A stretch of 58,975 nucleotides of DNA from Bryobacterales bacterium. Lineage in GTDB: Bacteria > Acidobacteriota > Terriglobia > Bryobacterales > Bryobacteraceae. The translations under genes were made by a program, and so were the position numbers. The first letter of the stretch is position 1; each line of letters begins with the position of its first letter. A model generated the notes under the pieces. That model was given only the letters and a program-made list of their open reading frames with translations, did not search any database and had not been told where the DNA came from. Where the stretch lies: positions 1 through 58,975 of the forward strand of contig DAIDIH010000268.1 of the NCBI GenBank assembly GCA_027459465.1, written 5' to 3'. Shown here piece after piece: positions 37,838-46,291 of the stretch.

Positions 37838-38482
37838 TTGTGCTTTTTTGCGCTTGCGCGCAGGCCGGGGAGTATGCGGTGCTGGCGAATGGGTTCCGTT
37901 TGCACGCGGACCGGCACGAGCAGGCTGACGGCGTGGTGATGCTTTACACGGGCAGCGGGCGGATTGAGATGCCGGCGGCGGACGTGGTGGCGTTCGAGCC
38001 GGATGGCCCGGCGGTAGAGCAGGCCAACGCGCCGAAGCCGGCGCCGGTGGTGGGGGAGGCGCTGTGTGCGCCGGATGCGCGGACGCTGGTGAAGGATGCG
38101 GCGCGTTATGCGGAGTTGCCGGTCGAGTTAGTGGGGAGCGTGGCGCGGGCGGAGTCGGCGTTTCACACGGACGCGGTTTCGAAGAAAGGCACGCTTGGGG
38201 TGATGCAGTTGATGCCGGAGACCGCGGCGGCGTTTCAGGCCGATCCGAAGAATGTGGCGCAGAATATCTATGTGGGGGCGTTGTATTTGCGGGAACTGTT
38301 ACTCGAATATGACGGCGATGTGGGTCGGGCGGTGGCGGCTTACAATGCGGGTCCGGGGGCGGTGGGTAAGTATCATGGACTTCCGCCGTATGCGGAGACG
38401 CATGCGTATGTGAACCGGGTGGTGGGGAACTACTTACGCAAGGCGCCTTCGGCGGGGGTGAGCCCGTAGGGCTGGCGGTTGG
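37838..38482 (+). repeat. 645-bp direct repeat, right copy
   Basis: Second copy of the unit at 32945-33589. The match begins at TTGTGC, inside the signal-peptide coding region, so the first seven codons and the upstream region of the gene are missing here. It ends about 13 bp after the stop. Confidence 0.9.
37840..38469 (+). CDS. Lytic transglycosylase, copy with truncated signal peptide
   Basis: About 209 residues, roughly 93% identical to the intact copy at 32926. The catalytic Glu region (ARAESAF), GVMQLMP and AYNAGPGAV are all kept. The start is the problem: the original ATG and positively charged residues are gone. The first usable codon is GTG 37840, with no ribosome-binding site and a poor signal peptide. 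It is probably silent or poorly exported, though its frame is intact. Fic follows 46 bp later. Confidence 0.6.
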   Translation: MLFCACAQAGEYAVLANGFRLHADRHEQADGVVMLYTGSGRIEMPAADVVAFEPDGPAVEQANAPKPAPVVGEALCAPDARTLVKDAARYAELPVELVGSVARAESAFHTDAVSKKGTLGVMQLMPETAAAFQADPKNVAQNIYVGALYLRELLLEYDGDVGRAVAAYNAGPGAVGKYHGLPPYAETHAYVNRVVGNYLRKAPSAGVSP

Positions 38483-38515
38483 GCGCGGCTGGCCGGCCTG
38501 GTGTAACATTGAGCC

Positions 38516-39280
38516 TTGATAGGGCGGGGATTAGCGGAGTTACGCGAGGCCGTGGCGGCGAAGAAGGATCGCCTGGAGCGGCTGCGCCCGTTATCGGCCG
38601 AGGCGGTGCGCAACCTCGATCACTACTACGATCTCGAGCTCACTTACACCTCGAACGCGATTGAAGGCAACACACTGACGGCGGTGGAGACGACGCTCGT
38701 TGTCGAGAAGGGCGTCACGATCAGCGGGAAGCCGCTGAAGGACCATCTGGAAGCGCTCGACCACTACGATGCAATCCGGTATGTCCGCCAGATGGCGACC
38801 GATGCGGCACCGCTGACCGAGAACGATGTGAGGAACCTGCACCGGCTTGTGATGCAACGGTCGCGGCCGGAGATCGCGGGGCGGTACGCCGCGCTTCGGC
38901 GGTATGTTCGCACGGAGACGGGCAGGCACGAGTTTCCTTTACCGGTGGAGGTTCCCGCGCGGATGGGGGATTTCGCGGCGTGGCTTAGCACGGCGACGGA
39001 CACGGCCGACCCTGCGTTTACGGCGCACCGGCGGTTGGCGGAGATTCATCCGTTTGACGATGGAAACGGACGGACGGCGCGGCTGTTGATGAACCGGATT
39101 CTGATCCTCGGCGGATACCCGCCGGTGACGGTTCGGCCGGAAGACCGGTTGGATTACATCCGGGCGTTGCAGGCGGCGCAGGACGGCGAGGGGACGGGCG
39201 CGTTCGATGTGCTCATGTACGAGCGGCTGGACGCCGTGATGGAGGATTACCTGCGCGGACTTGGCAGCCAGGCGGGGTAG
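38516..39280 (+). CDS. Fic-domain protein (class II)
   Basis: 254 residues. The Fic motif HPFDDGNGRTAR lies at 178-189; such enzymes usually transfer AMP from ATP to a protein hydroxyl. The inhibitory helix motif SNAIEGN (46-52) is N-terminal, which makes this a class II, self-inhibited Fic that needs no separate antitoxin. No partner is adjacent. The start is TTG 38516 with a poor ribosome-binding site, so it may be inaccurate. It is convergent with the IscU-like gene, 3 bp away. Confidence 0.83.
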   Translation: MIGRGLAELREAVAAKKDRLERLRPLSAEAVRNLDHYYDLELTYTSNAIEGNTLTAVETTLVVEKGVTISGKPLKDHLEALDHYDAIRYVRQMATDAAPLTENDVRNLHRLVMQRSRPEIAGRYAALRRYVRTETGRHEFPLPVEVPARMGDFAAWLSTATDTADPAFTAHRRLAEIHPFDDGNGRTARLLMNRILILGGYPPVTVRPEDRLDYIRALQAAQDGEGTGAFDVLMYERLDAVMEDYLRGLGSQAG

Positions 39281-39283
39281 GAA

Positions 39284-39637
39284 TTACGAGGCGGCAGCGG
39301 CTTTGCGGGCGGCGTCGAGGCAGAGGGTGGCGGCGTGGCGGGAGGCGGGGGCGAGGCCGCCGGTGAGCGAGGCGAGCGAGTCTTCGGTGAGGGCGCGGAG
39401 GTCGGCGGGGGTTTGGCCGGGGAGCCAGGCGGCGAGGGCGGAGCCGGCGGCGATGGAGGCGGGGCAGCCGCGGACTTTGTAACGGGCCTGGGCGACGCGG
39501 CCGTTTTCCCAGAGGACGGACAGGCGGAGGATGTCGCCGCAGGCGGGGTTGTGGATCTCGACGGTGACGGCGGGCGGGGCGAGTTCGCCGACGTTGCGCG
39601 GATTTTGGAAGTGATCGAGAAACCTTTCCGAGTACAT
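39284..39637 (-). CDS. IscU/NifU-like iron-sulfur scaffold
   Basis: 117 residues. The three scaffold cysteines are at 33 (NPACGD, with Asp35), 58 (RGCPAS) and 106 (ATLCLDA). The His just before the third Cys in IscU is absent, as in some SufU-like forms. It assembles iron-sulfur clusters in the cytoplasm. No other isc or suf gene is nearby. Divergent from the Nudix gene with 26 bp between. Confidence 0.8.
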   Translation of the reverse strand: MYSERFLDHFQNPRNVGELAPPAVTVEIHNPACGDILRLSVLWENGRVAQARYKVRGCPASIAAGSALAAWLPGQTPADLRALTEDSLASLTGGLAPASRHAATLCLDAARKAAAAS

Positions 39638-39663
39638 CGGACGCCTACCGTATCTAATCGATT

Positions 39664-40068
39664 ATGGAGCCAATTTCGGGCAGGCGGGTTTCGGTGGTGG
39701 CGGCGGTGATCCGGAGGGACGGGCGGATTTTGATCGGGCAGCGGCGGCGGGGGACCCGCCACGGGATGAAGTGGGAGTTTCCCGGGGGGAAAGTTGAGGC
39801 GGGGGAGGATCCGCGGCGGGCGATCGAGCGGGAATTGCTCGAGGAACTCGAGATTGTGGCCGAGGCGGGCGAGGAGATTACGCGGTTTGCGTTTCAATAT
39901 CCGCAGCGTTCGCCGATCGAGCTGATTTTTTACGCGGTGGAAAGCTTTAGCGGCGAGCCGAGGTGCCTGGCGTTTGAGCAGATTGTGTGGGAGAGGCCGG
40001 AGCGGCTGGTGGATTACGATTTTCTGGACGCGGACGTGGAGTTTGTGAGGAACCTGGCGCGCATGTAG
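39664..40068 (+). CDS. Nudix hydrolase, MutT-like
   Basis: 134 residues with the Nudix box GGKVEAGE...RELLEE. The usual Gly after the EE pair is Glu here (EELEI). MutT-like size, and the GMKWEFPGGK lead-in, suggest clearance of oxidised dNTPs such as 8-oxo-dGTP, though other nucleotide substrates are possible. Its last 55 bp overlap the convergent DUF454 gene. Confidence 0.83.
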   Translation: MEPISGRRVSVVAAVIRRDGRILIGQRRRGTRHGMKWEFPGGKVEAGEDPRRAIERELLEELEIVAEAGEEITRFAFQYPQRSPIELIFYAVESFSGEPRCLAFEQIVWERPERLVDYDFLDADVEFVRNLARM

Positions 40069-40259
40069 CCCAGCGGCGCCCAGGCGAGGAGACGGGCGTG
40101 CCAGGGGCGGACGAGTGGGTGCGTTGGGCCGAGAAGCGCGGCGCCGGCTAATAAGAAAGGAATGCTCGGGATGAGCGGGAGAAGGAAACCGCTCATCCCG
40201 AGCAACAGCAGCCCGCAACCGGCTGCCTGTCTCAAGAGTTGGGTGGCGTCTTCCCGCAT
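40014..40259 (-). CDS. Small DUF454/YbaN-like membrane protein
   Basis: 81 residues, shorter than usual for the family. The hydrophobic GLLLLGMSGFLLPLIPSIPF segment followed by AGAALLGPTHPLVRPW matches the DUF454 core. Role unknown. The coding region contains a perfect 15-bp inverted repeat (40164-40203). It overlaps the convergent Nudix gene end by 55 bp. Confidence 0.65.
   Translation of the reverse strand: MREDATQLLRQAAGCGLLLLGMSGFLLPLIPSIPFLLAGAALLGPTHPLVRPWHARLLAWAPLGYMRARFLTNSTSASRKS
40164..40203. repeat. 15-bp perfect inverted repeat with 10-nt loop, inside a coding region
   Basis: GCTCGGGATGAGCGG (40164-40178) and CCGCTCATCCCGAGC (40189-40203) enclose a 10-nt loop. The hairpin encodes the LGMSGFLLPLIPS turn of the DUF454-like protein. 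It may be a consequence of that amino-acid sequence or a structural signal. Confidence 0.85.
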
Positions 40260-40371
40260 TTGTCACATATCGGCAAAGCGGAGAAGAATATGAGCGCCAC
40301 AGGCGGCTTTGGCTGGAAGTATCGCCTACTGATTTGGACGATCGGATGAGTTAAACGGTTGCAAAGGGGCT

Positions 40372-41153
40372 TCAGGCGAAGGGCGTGCCTTGGGGGACGA
40401 CCTCGATGATGACGTTGCGCAGGTTGAGGTTAGTATTGCCGAAGACGGTAGTGACGACGAGGCCGAAGCGCCTTTGTTCCCGCGGCTTCTGGGCAGGCTG
40501 ATGGGTCTGGGTTTCTGCCGGTGGCGGCAGCGGCTGGCGGAAAGGGTCTTGCCGTCCTTGAGCAGGGGTTTGCCGGAGAAATCGTGCTGGATTTGCCCGG
40601 TTAAGTCCTTGGGTTTATACCAGGCTTGGCCGGAAAAGCGGATGAGTGGACCGGCGGAATCGGGAAGCTGTTTGGCGGGAAATTGGAGGTATTTTTCCCC
40701 AAGGAACATGACAACGCCGTCCCAGAAGATGCCCCAATCATAGGCGACGATGACGGCCCAATGGGCGTGCTCGCCGCCGAATTGGCCCGGGGCGACCACT
40801 GTTGGGGCCGGAAACCTTTTTCCGCCGCCGATGGTGTGGATGTCCTGGTCGACGTCGAGGGAGTCGATGGCGCGGTGGTTCGCGTCGATGAGTTTGAAAA
40901 GAGTGGCGAGGTAGTCGCTTGATTTCCGAGCGAGGGCCTTGGCGTCGAAGCCGGCCTGTTTCGCTACGGAGACGAGCGAATCTGCGCTGAATCGTTCGCC
41001 GAGATAGGTGAGCGGGTCGGTGGTGTTGATCTGCTTGGCCAGTTAGGGTCGTCGTTGGGGAGTTTGGCTGGGCCTTCGACATCGACCTTGCGGGCGCGGG
41101 GTGATGGCTTTGTAGGCGCTGGAGTTCAGGATGGTGGGGTCGATTGCAGGCAT
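40372..41153 (-). pseudogene. Decayed gene of unknown function, several frameshifts
   Basis: From ATG 41153 the minus strand encodes PTILNSSAYKAITP, then changes frame. A long coherent stretch follows (QINTTDPLTYLGERFSADS, HAHWAVIVAYDWGIFWDGV, KDGKTLSASR). It shifts again, and ends in FGLVVTTVFGNTNLN and VPQGTPFA with a stop at 40372-40374. At least three indels separate the pieces. No family is recognised. The rest of 40260-40371 holds no gene I can support. Confidence 0.6.
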
Positions 41154-41186
41154 GGCATTGGTGGAGGCGGGAACCGAACCAGGATA

Positions 41187-42590
41187 TCAGTGGGTGCAGA
41201 GGCCGGGGCCGTCGAGGCCGGCGGTGTACATATAGCCGTCGCCGACGTGGAAGAGACCGGGGAAGCGGGTGTCCCAGCCACGGTTAGCCGCGGGGACGTA
41301 TTCGCGGGCGTTGGCTTCGAGAGTGCCTGCACCAGGGACGTGTGCGGCGATGCCGGCGGAGTGGACGAGGGCGGCGCCGGGGCAGGTGAGGTCCTGGACG
41401 CAGCGGAACATGCGGTATTTCTGGGCGGCGGCAGCCAGGAGGAGGGTTTGGGACTGGCCTTTGCATGCTTTGAGGGCGACGCCGGTGTAGCCCATTTGGC
41501 GGGCGAGCAGGAGGGCGTCGAGGCCGGTGAGGGATTCGTCGATGACGATGGGGCGGAGTTTGGCGGCGGCGAACATGGTGTTGGCGGGGTGGGCGGCGAG
41601 GTCGCGGGCGGTGGGCTGTTCGATGTACTGGACTCGGGAGAAGGCGGACGGGGCGGCCTGGCGGAGGCGGCGTTCGAAATCGAGGAGATAGGCGGCGTTG
41701 GGGCAGCGCTCGTTGAAGTCGAGCGAGTAGATCCAGGCGTCGAAGTTGCGGCGGCGCTGGGCGAGGGTGGTGACGCGGTGGATGGCGGCGATGCGGTTGA
41801 CGTCCCAGGCGAGGTCATCGCCGTTGAGTTTGATTTTGATGGCGGTGACGCCGTTGTAGGGGATCCAGGCTTCGAGGGTTTCCGGGAGGCCGTCGTGGAT
41901 GGGATGGCGGACGTCGGCGGCGGTGAGGGGGTCCGAGGCGCCGCACGAGTGGTACATGCGGATGCGGGGGATGGCGGCGGAGGCTATGTAGGAATCGAGA
42001 TACTCGCCGCGGAAGTCGTTGTTCAGGTAGTGGGCGAGGTCGTACTTGACGAAGGCGCGGCCGCAGACTTCGAAGCTGTTGCGGTTGTGGAGGCGGCCGT
42101 AGGCGTCGTGGATTGCGGCGTCGATGGGGCTCAAGGTGACGAGGGTGCAGAGTTTGGGGATGGGCTCGGCGAGGCGCATCTCGTGGGATGTAACGGCGGC
42201 GGCTTTGAGGTACTCGGGTTCGAGGGTGTGGTTGACGTCCAGGGGGTGGGCGAATTCGCGGAAGCCGCGGGTGACGGCGGCGAGTTTGCCGGCGAGGGTT
42301 TTCATGGCGGCGAGAGTGGTGTCGTAGGGGATTTCGGGCGCAGGGAAGGACCAGACGTTGCCGAGGGGCATGGCGGCGAAGCCGGTGGCGGATTTGCCGG
42401 TGCGGGAGACGAGGCGGCAGTGGACGTTGAGGAGGGTGACGCGATCGACTTCCCTGCCCCCGAACTTATAGGGCGCGCGGTAGAGGAAGTCCTCGAAGGA
42501 AATGGAGACGTCTTCGATGCGGGCATCAGTGGGCGCGGCGCCGAGAAGGAGCGCGGGCGCGAGGAGGAATTCGCCGCGGGTGAGCTTCAT
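41187..42590 (-). CDS. Exported enolase-superfamily protein (mandelate racemase/MLE type)
   Basis: 467 residues with an N-terminal export-like segment (about 1-20). The barrel shows superfamily features in order: TAIKIKLNG with a catalytic-type Lys, an Asp in SLDFNER, Glu in QYIEQP, Asp/Glu in VIDESLTG, and a second Lys in ALKACKGQ. Members abstract a proton next to a carboxylate; the substrate is not predictable. It is the last of a three-gene minus-strand operon with 6-bp gaps. The two upstream genes are paralogs of unknown function, so it may process their product. Confidence 0.78.
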   Translation of the reverse strand: MKLTRGEFLLAPALLLGAAPTDARIEDVSISFEDFLYRAPYKFGGREVDRVTLLNVHCRLVSRTGKSATGFAAMPLGNVWSFPAPEIPYDTTLAAMKTLAGKLAAVTRGFREFAHPLDVNHTLEPEYLKAAAVTSHEMRLAEPIPKLCTLVTLSPIDAAIHDAYGRLHNRNSFEVCGRAFVKYDLAHYLNNDFRGEYLDSYIASAAIPRIRMYHSCGASDPLTAADVRHPIHDGLPETLEAWIPYNGVTAIKIKLNGDDLAWDVNRIAAIHRVTTLAQRRRNFDAWIYSLDFNERCPNAAYLLDFERRLRQAAPSAFSRVQYIEQPTARDLAAHPANTMFAAAKLRPIVIDESLTGLDALLLARQMGYTGVALKACKGQSQTLLLAAAAQKYRMFRCVQDLTCPGAALVHSAGIAAHVPGAGTLEANAREYVPAANRGWDTRFPGLFHVGDGYMYTAGLDGPGLCTH

Positions 42591-42596
42591 CGCAGC

Positions 42597-43832
42597 TCAG
42601 GCGCGGCAGTACTGGGGCTCGGCCGGTGGCTGGTAAGTTACGTCGAGCTGCGGCGTTTCGAGGCGGCGCTCGTTACTTACTTTGGAGGTGAGGCAGGCTT
42701 CGAGCATACCGCTTGTAAGTAAGGTCCGGCGGATGGAGTAAGGGGCTTTGCCGGTAGTGTACATCTGTTCGATTTTCGAGACGAGACAGGCCGAGTAAGT
42801 TACGTTCGGATTCGGAGTAAGTAAGAACTGGGTGGAAATAACTTTGTCGCCGCGGAGGCGGGCGGCGAAGGTGAAGTCCTCGATGGCGCCGTCGAGCATG
42901 AGCATGGTGGCGCGGAGGCCGTCGCGGTATTCGATGGCGTAGGCGGCGGGGTGTTTGACGAGGGATTCGAGGACGCCGGGGGCGGCGAGGTTCTGGGTGC
43001 GGCCGTCGGTGACAGTGAGGCCGAGTGGGGTGTCAGAGCGGGAGAGCGCGGAGGTGAGCAGTTCGTTGGACCAGCGGCCTTCGGCGCGGGCCTTCCAGAA
43101 CGCTTCGCCGCTCAGATACTGAACGGCGCGGACGCCGGTTTCGCCGCCCTTTCGGCGTTCGGTCATGCATTGCATGCCTTCGAGGGCGTGGAAGTCCATC
43201 GGATCCGAGCCGCCGCAGCCGACCATCAACGCCTCCTCGATTTCGGCGCCGAGAGGGATGTCGACGTCGGGAAGGCGGAAGGTTACCGGGAGAGACGATC
43301 CGCCGAGCATGGGGAAGCCCATCTTCTCCGAGGCATCGACCATGGCGTGCGCTTTGGTGAAGCTATAGGACAGGTGTTTGTCGTTGTAGACGGGGACGAC
43401 GCGTCCATCCACGCGGAAGACCTTCACGCATTGCTCGAAGAATTCGTAGCGGGGATAGAGGATCTGGCCCTTTTCGTTGCGCGGGTAGTCGCCGTGCTCG
43501 CCGACGATCAGGACGGCGTCGCAGGCGAGTTTGGAGCCGCCGCAGCGGAGGGCTTCGGCGATGGTGGGATAGACGTGGAAGCCGAACTCGGCGGCGCGGA
43601 GAGCGCTTAAGTCGCCTTCGGGGTGCTGGTCGACGTAGAGCGAGACGACCTTGACAGGAGGCATGTGCCAGCCGCCGTTGTGCGGATAGCCGACGAGAAA
43701 GCGATCGCCGATGTGCTGGCCGTGGGAGAGGTAGCGGTAGATGGTGGTGACGATGGCGAGCCGGATGGGTTCGGCGGCGCGGGCGAGCGGCGCGGCGGCC
43801 GCGGCAGCGAGAAAGTCACGACGAGTGAGCAT
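42597..43832 (-). CDS. Conserved protein of unknown function, paralog A
   Basis: 411 residues with a Tat-like signal (LTRRDFLAAAAAAP). It is clearly related to the neighbour at 43839. Shared blocks are GQHI..RFL.GY, VGEHGDYP, NDKHLSY, GSSLPVT and ERR.GGETGV. The conserved His, Asp and Glu could bind a metal or act in catalysis. I do not recognise a named family. It sits between its paralog and the enolase-superfamily gene, each 6 bp away. Paralog A seems exported while B does not, at least with the start I chose. Confidence 0.65.
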   Translation of the reverse strand: MLTRRDFLAAAAAAPLARAAEPIRLAIVTTIYRYLSHGQHIGDRFLVGYPHNGGWHMPPVKVVSLYVDQHPEGDLSALRAAEFGFHVYPTIAEALRCGGSKLACDAVLIVGEHGDYPRNEKGQILYPRYEFFEQCVKVFRVDGRVVPVYNDKHLSYSFTKAHAMVDASEKMGFPMLGGSSLPVTFRLPDVDIPLGAEIEEALMVGCGGSDPMDFHALEGMQCMTERRKGGETGVRAVQYLSGEAFWKARAEGRWSNELLTSALSRSDTPLGLTVTDGRTQNLAAPGVLESLVKHPAAYAIEYRDGLRATMLMLDGAIEDFTFAARLRGDKVISTQFLLTPNPNVTYSACLVSKIEQMYTTGKAPYSIRRTLLTSGMLEACLTSKVSNERRLETPQLDVTYQPPAEPQYCRA

Positions 43833-43838
43833 GTGGGG

Positions 43839-45038
43839 TTAGCTTCTCCAGTAGAGCGATTCGGTGGGCGCGGTGTAGGCGACGTTCAGCCACGGCGTCT
43901 CGATGCGTTTGCCGCGGAAGAGGCTTTCGCAGCCGGCCGCGGTGAGGCCGGTGGTGAGCAGCGTGCGCTCCACCGGGTAGGCGGCTTTGCCGGAGAGGAA
44001 CAGCGTTTCCATGTGATGGACGAGGGGGCTGAAGAAATTGGCAAGAGTGGTGCGGCCGTCGGGCATGGGGAGGTACATCTGGACGGAGAGCGGATCGGGC
44101 CGGCCGTCGATGGTGGCGGCGAAGTTGAAATCGCGGACGAGGCCGTTCATGAGCATCATGGTGCAGCAGGGTCCGTTGGTGTGCTGGTAGGTGTAGGCGA
44201 TGGGGTCTTTGACGAGTTCGCGCATTTCGTCGGCTGTGGGGAAACGGTCGTTGAAGCTGGGACGGGCCTGGCCGAGCGTGTGGCTGCGGCAGAGCGCGGC
44301 GTTCATGAGCTTGCGCGACCAGACGCCTTCCTCCATGGCGTTCCAGAAGGCTTCGCCGCGGTAGGCCTCGAGCCATTCGACGCCGGTTTCACCGCCCGCG
44401 CGGCGCTCGACCATGCACTGGATGGTTTCGAGGCCGTGGAAGTCGTAGCTGTCGATGCCGCCATAGCAGATTGCGACGGCTTCGCGAACCTTTGCGCCGT
44501 AGGGCATGTCGATGGAAGGGATGCGCCAGGTGACGGGGAGGCTGGAGCCGGCCTGGAGGGCGAAGCCCATGGAGTGGGCGGTGGAGACCATGCGCTGGGC
44601 CCACTCGTAGTTCCAGGAGAGATGCTTGTCGTTGAAGTAGGGGACGGTGCGGCCGCTTGCGCGAAAGACGTTGACGATGCGGTCGAAGTATTGGTAGCGG
44701 GGGTATTCGGTTTGGCCGAGTTCGTTCTTTGGGTAATTGCCGTGTTCGCCAACGACGACGATGCCGTCTACGGCGAGTTTGGAACCGCCGAGGGTGATCG
44801 CATCTTCGACGGTCGGGTAGAGCTTGAGAGTAGGATGGCGGAGGAGGCGTTCGCGGCTGACATCGTGCGGGCCGACCTGATCGACGTAGAGAGCGATCAG
44901 GTCCATGGGCGGCATGTGGTAGGTGCCGTCCCAGCCGTAGCCGTCGAGAAAACGGTCGACGATGTGCTGGGCGTGGTAGAGCTTTTGATAGACGTTGACG
45001 ACGGCTGCGAGGCGGGGTCTGCGGTCAGGTTGAGGCAT
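43839..45038 (-). CDS. Conserved protein of unknown function, paralog B
   Basis: About 399 residues, related to the gene at 42597 over its whole length (AQHIVDRFLDGYGW, VGEHGNYPKNE, NDKHLSW, GSSLPVTWRIP). I chose ATG 45038. An ATG at 45074 gives 12 more residues, but it lies inside the -10 box ATTATAAT (45073-45080), so a transcript starting from that box would not contain it. First gene of the operon that ends with the enolase-superfamily gene; divergent from the dipeptidase. Confidence 0.65.
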   Translation of the reverse strand: MPQPDRRPRLAAVVNVYQKLYHAQHIVDRFLDGYGWDGTYHMPPMDLIALYVDQVGPHDVSRERLLRHPTLKLYPTVEDAITLGGSKLAVDGIVVVGEHGNYPKNELGQTEYPRYQYFDRIVNVFRASGRTVPYFNDKHLSWNYEWAQRMVSTAHSMGFALQAGSSLPVTWRIPSIDMPYGAKVREAVAICYGGIDSYDFHGLETIQCMVERRAGGETGVEWLEAYRGEAFWNAMEEGVWSRKLMNAALCRSHTLGQARPSFNDRFPTADEMRELVKDPIAYTYQHTNGPCCTMMLMNGLVRDFNFAATIDGRPDPLSVQMYLPMPDGRTTLANFFSPLVHHMETLFLSGKAAYPVERTLLTTGLTAAGCESLFRGKRIETPWLNVAYTAPTESLYWRS

Positions 45039-45072
45039 TTCGTAGGATCGGCGGAAGAGTCCGCGAAGCGCC

Positions 45073-45080
45073 ATTATAAT
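45073..45080. promoter_or_regulatory. Symmetric -10 box shared by divergent genes
   Basis: ATTATAAT is a perfect palindrome, so it reads as a consensus -10 (TATAAT) on both strands. On the plus strand it gives a transcript starting a few bases before ATG 45092, almost leaderless. On the minus strand transcription would start near 45066 and serve paralog B from ATG 45038. No good -35 box is seen on either side. Confidence 0.55.
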
Positions 45081-45091
45081 GCGGAGCAGAG

Positions 45092-46291
45092 ATGAGAGTT
45101 TTCCTCAGTGTGATTTCGGCCGTTGCGCTGGCGGCGGCGGTGAGCGCGCAGACCTCGGATGAACAGCGCGCTTCAGCCATTCACAAGCGGGCTTTGGTGT
45201 TCGATGGACACATTCATGCGATCGACCGCGAGTTTTACCACGGCGGCGATATCGGCGTGCGCAAGAGCGACGGGCAGTTCGATTTGCCGAGAGCGTTCGA
45301 GGGCGGGCTGGGCGCGATGTTTTTTTCGATCTTCGTGACCGAGGATTATTATCCGGGGCATTGGGAAGCGAAGCAGGCGCTGCGGATGCTCGAGTGCGCG
45401 AGAGAACAGATTGCGAACAACGCGTCGAAGATCGAAATTGCGTACAACGCGGCCGATGTGGAGCGGATTCACCGGGCCGGAAAGATCGCGGCGGTGCTGG
45501 ACATTGAGGGGAGCTTCGATCGGGATGGGGATCTCAGGGTGATCCGGCAGTTTTACCGGCTTGGGCTACGGTCGATGATGCTGTCGGCGCATAACTGGCC
45601 GAATCATTACGCGGACTCGTGCTGTTCGCCGCCGGAGTCGCACGGGCTAAGCCCGCACGGGCGCGACGTGATCCGTGAGCTGAACCGGTTGGGGATGGTG
45701 ATCGATGTGTCGCATGCCTCCGACGATGCGATTTCGCAGGCAATCGATGTGAGCACGGAACCGCTGGTGGCCACGCACAACGGGATGCGGGCGCTGAACG
45801 ACATTCCGCGCAACATGCCGGACTGGCTGATGAAGAAGCTGGCGGCGCATGGGGGCGTGATCGGGTTTCAGATCGGCAACGAGTTTCACAACCGGAAGGA
45901 GTTCGAGTACCGGACGGCGCATGAGGGGAAGGCGTTCTGGGACACGCAGCGGGCGCATAATTTGACGGCAATGCCGATTGCGCAGATCGACGCGCTTGTG
46001 GCGCCGCAGTTTCCGATGCCGGGCTATCCGGTTCCGGACGATTTGCGGATGACGGCAGACCAGTGGGTGGGAGTAGTGGACCGGGCGATTCAGATTGTCG
46101 GCGAGGATCATGTTTCGCTGGGGAGCGATTTTGACGGCGGGCCGACTTTGCCGCGCGGGATGCGGGACATCCGGGACTTACCGATGATAACGGAAGCGAT
46201 GGTGCGGCGGGGTTACAGCGAGGAGCGGATCGATAAGTTTCTGGGCGGGAACTTACTGCGAGTGTTTGGGGAAGTGACGCGGGGGAAGTAG
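45092..46291 (+). CDS. Exported membrane-dipeptidase-like protein (M19 family)
   Basis: 399 residues with a signal peptide (about 1-19). M19 features: the metal region FDGHIHAID near the start, a bridging Glu in LDIEGSF, His in IDVSHAS and VATHNGM, and the late SLGSDFDGG. The first motif is H-x-H instead of the typical M19 H-x-D. M19 enzymes hydrolyse dipeptides, often with a D-residue, or beta-lactams. It may act on peptidoglycan peptides, inferred from the cell-wall enzymes nearby. Divergent from paralog B. Confidence 0.82.
   Translation: MRVFLSVISAVALAAAVSAQTSDEQRASAIHKRALVFDGHIHAIDREFYHGGDIGVRKSDGQFDLPRAFEGGLGAMFFSIFVTEDYYPGHWEAKQALRMLECAREQIANNASKIEIAYNAADVERIHRAGKIAAVLDIEGSFDRDGDLRVIRQFYRLGLRSMMLSAHNWPNHYADSCCSPPESHGLSPHGRDVIRELNRLGMVIDVSHASDDAISQAIDVSTEPLVATHNGMRALNDIPRNMPDWLMKKLAAHGGVIGFQIGNEFHNRKEFEYRTAHEGKAFWDTQRAHNLTAMPIAQIDALVAPQFPMPGYPVPDDLRMTADQWVGVVDRAIQIVGEDHVSLGSDFDGGPTLPRGMRDIRDLPMITEAMVRRGYSEERIDKFLGGNLLRVFGEVTRGK

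Noticed and set aside
41055..42722. A 555-codon plus-strand open frame opposite the enolase-superfamily gene
   Set aside because: It is almost all Gly, Glu, Val, Asp and Ala, has no motif or ribosome-binding site, and mirrors the codon bias of the minus-strand gene. It is a shadow.
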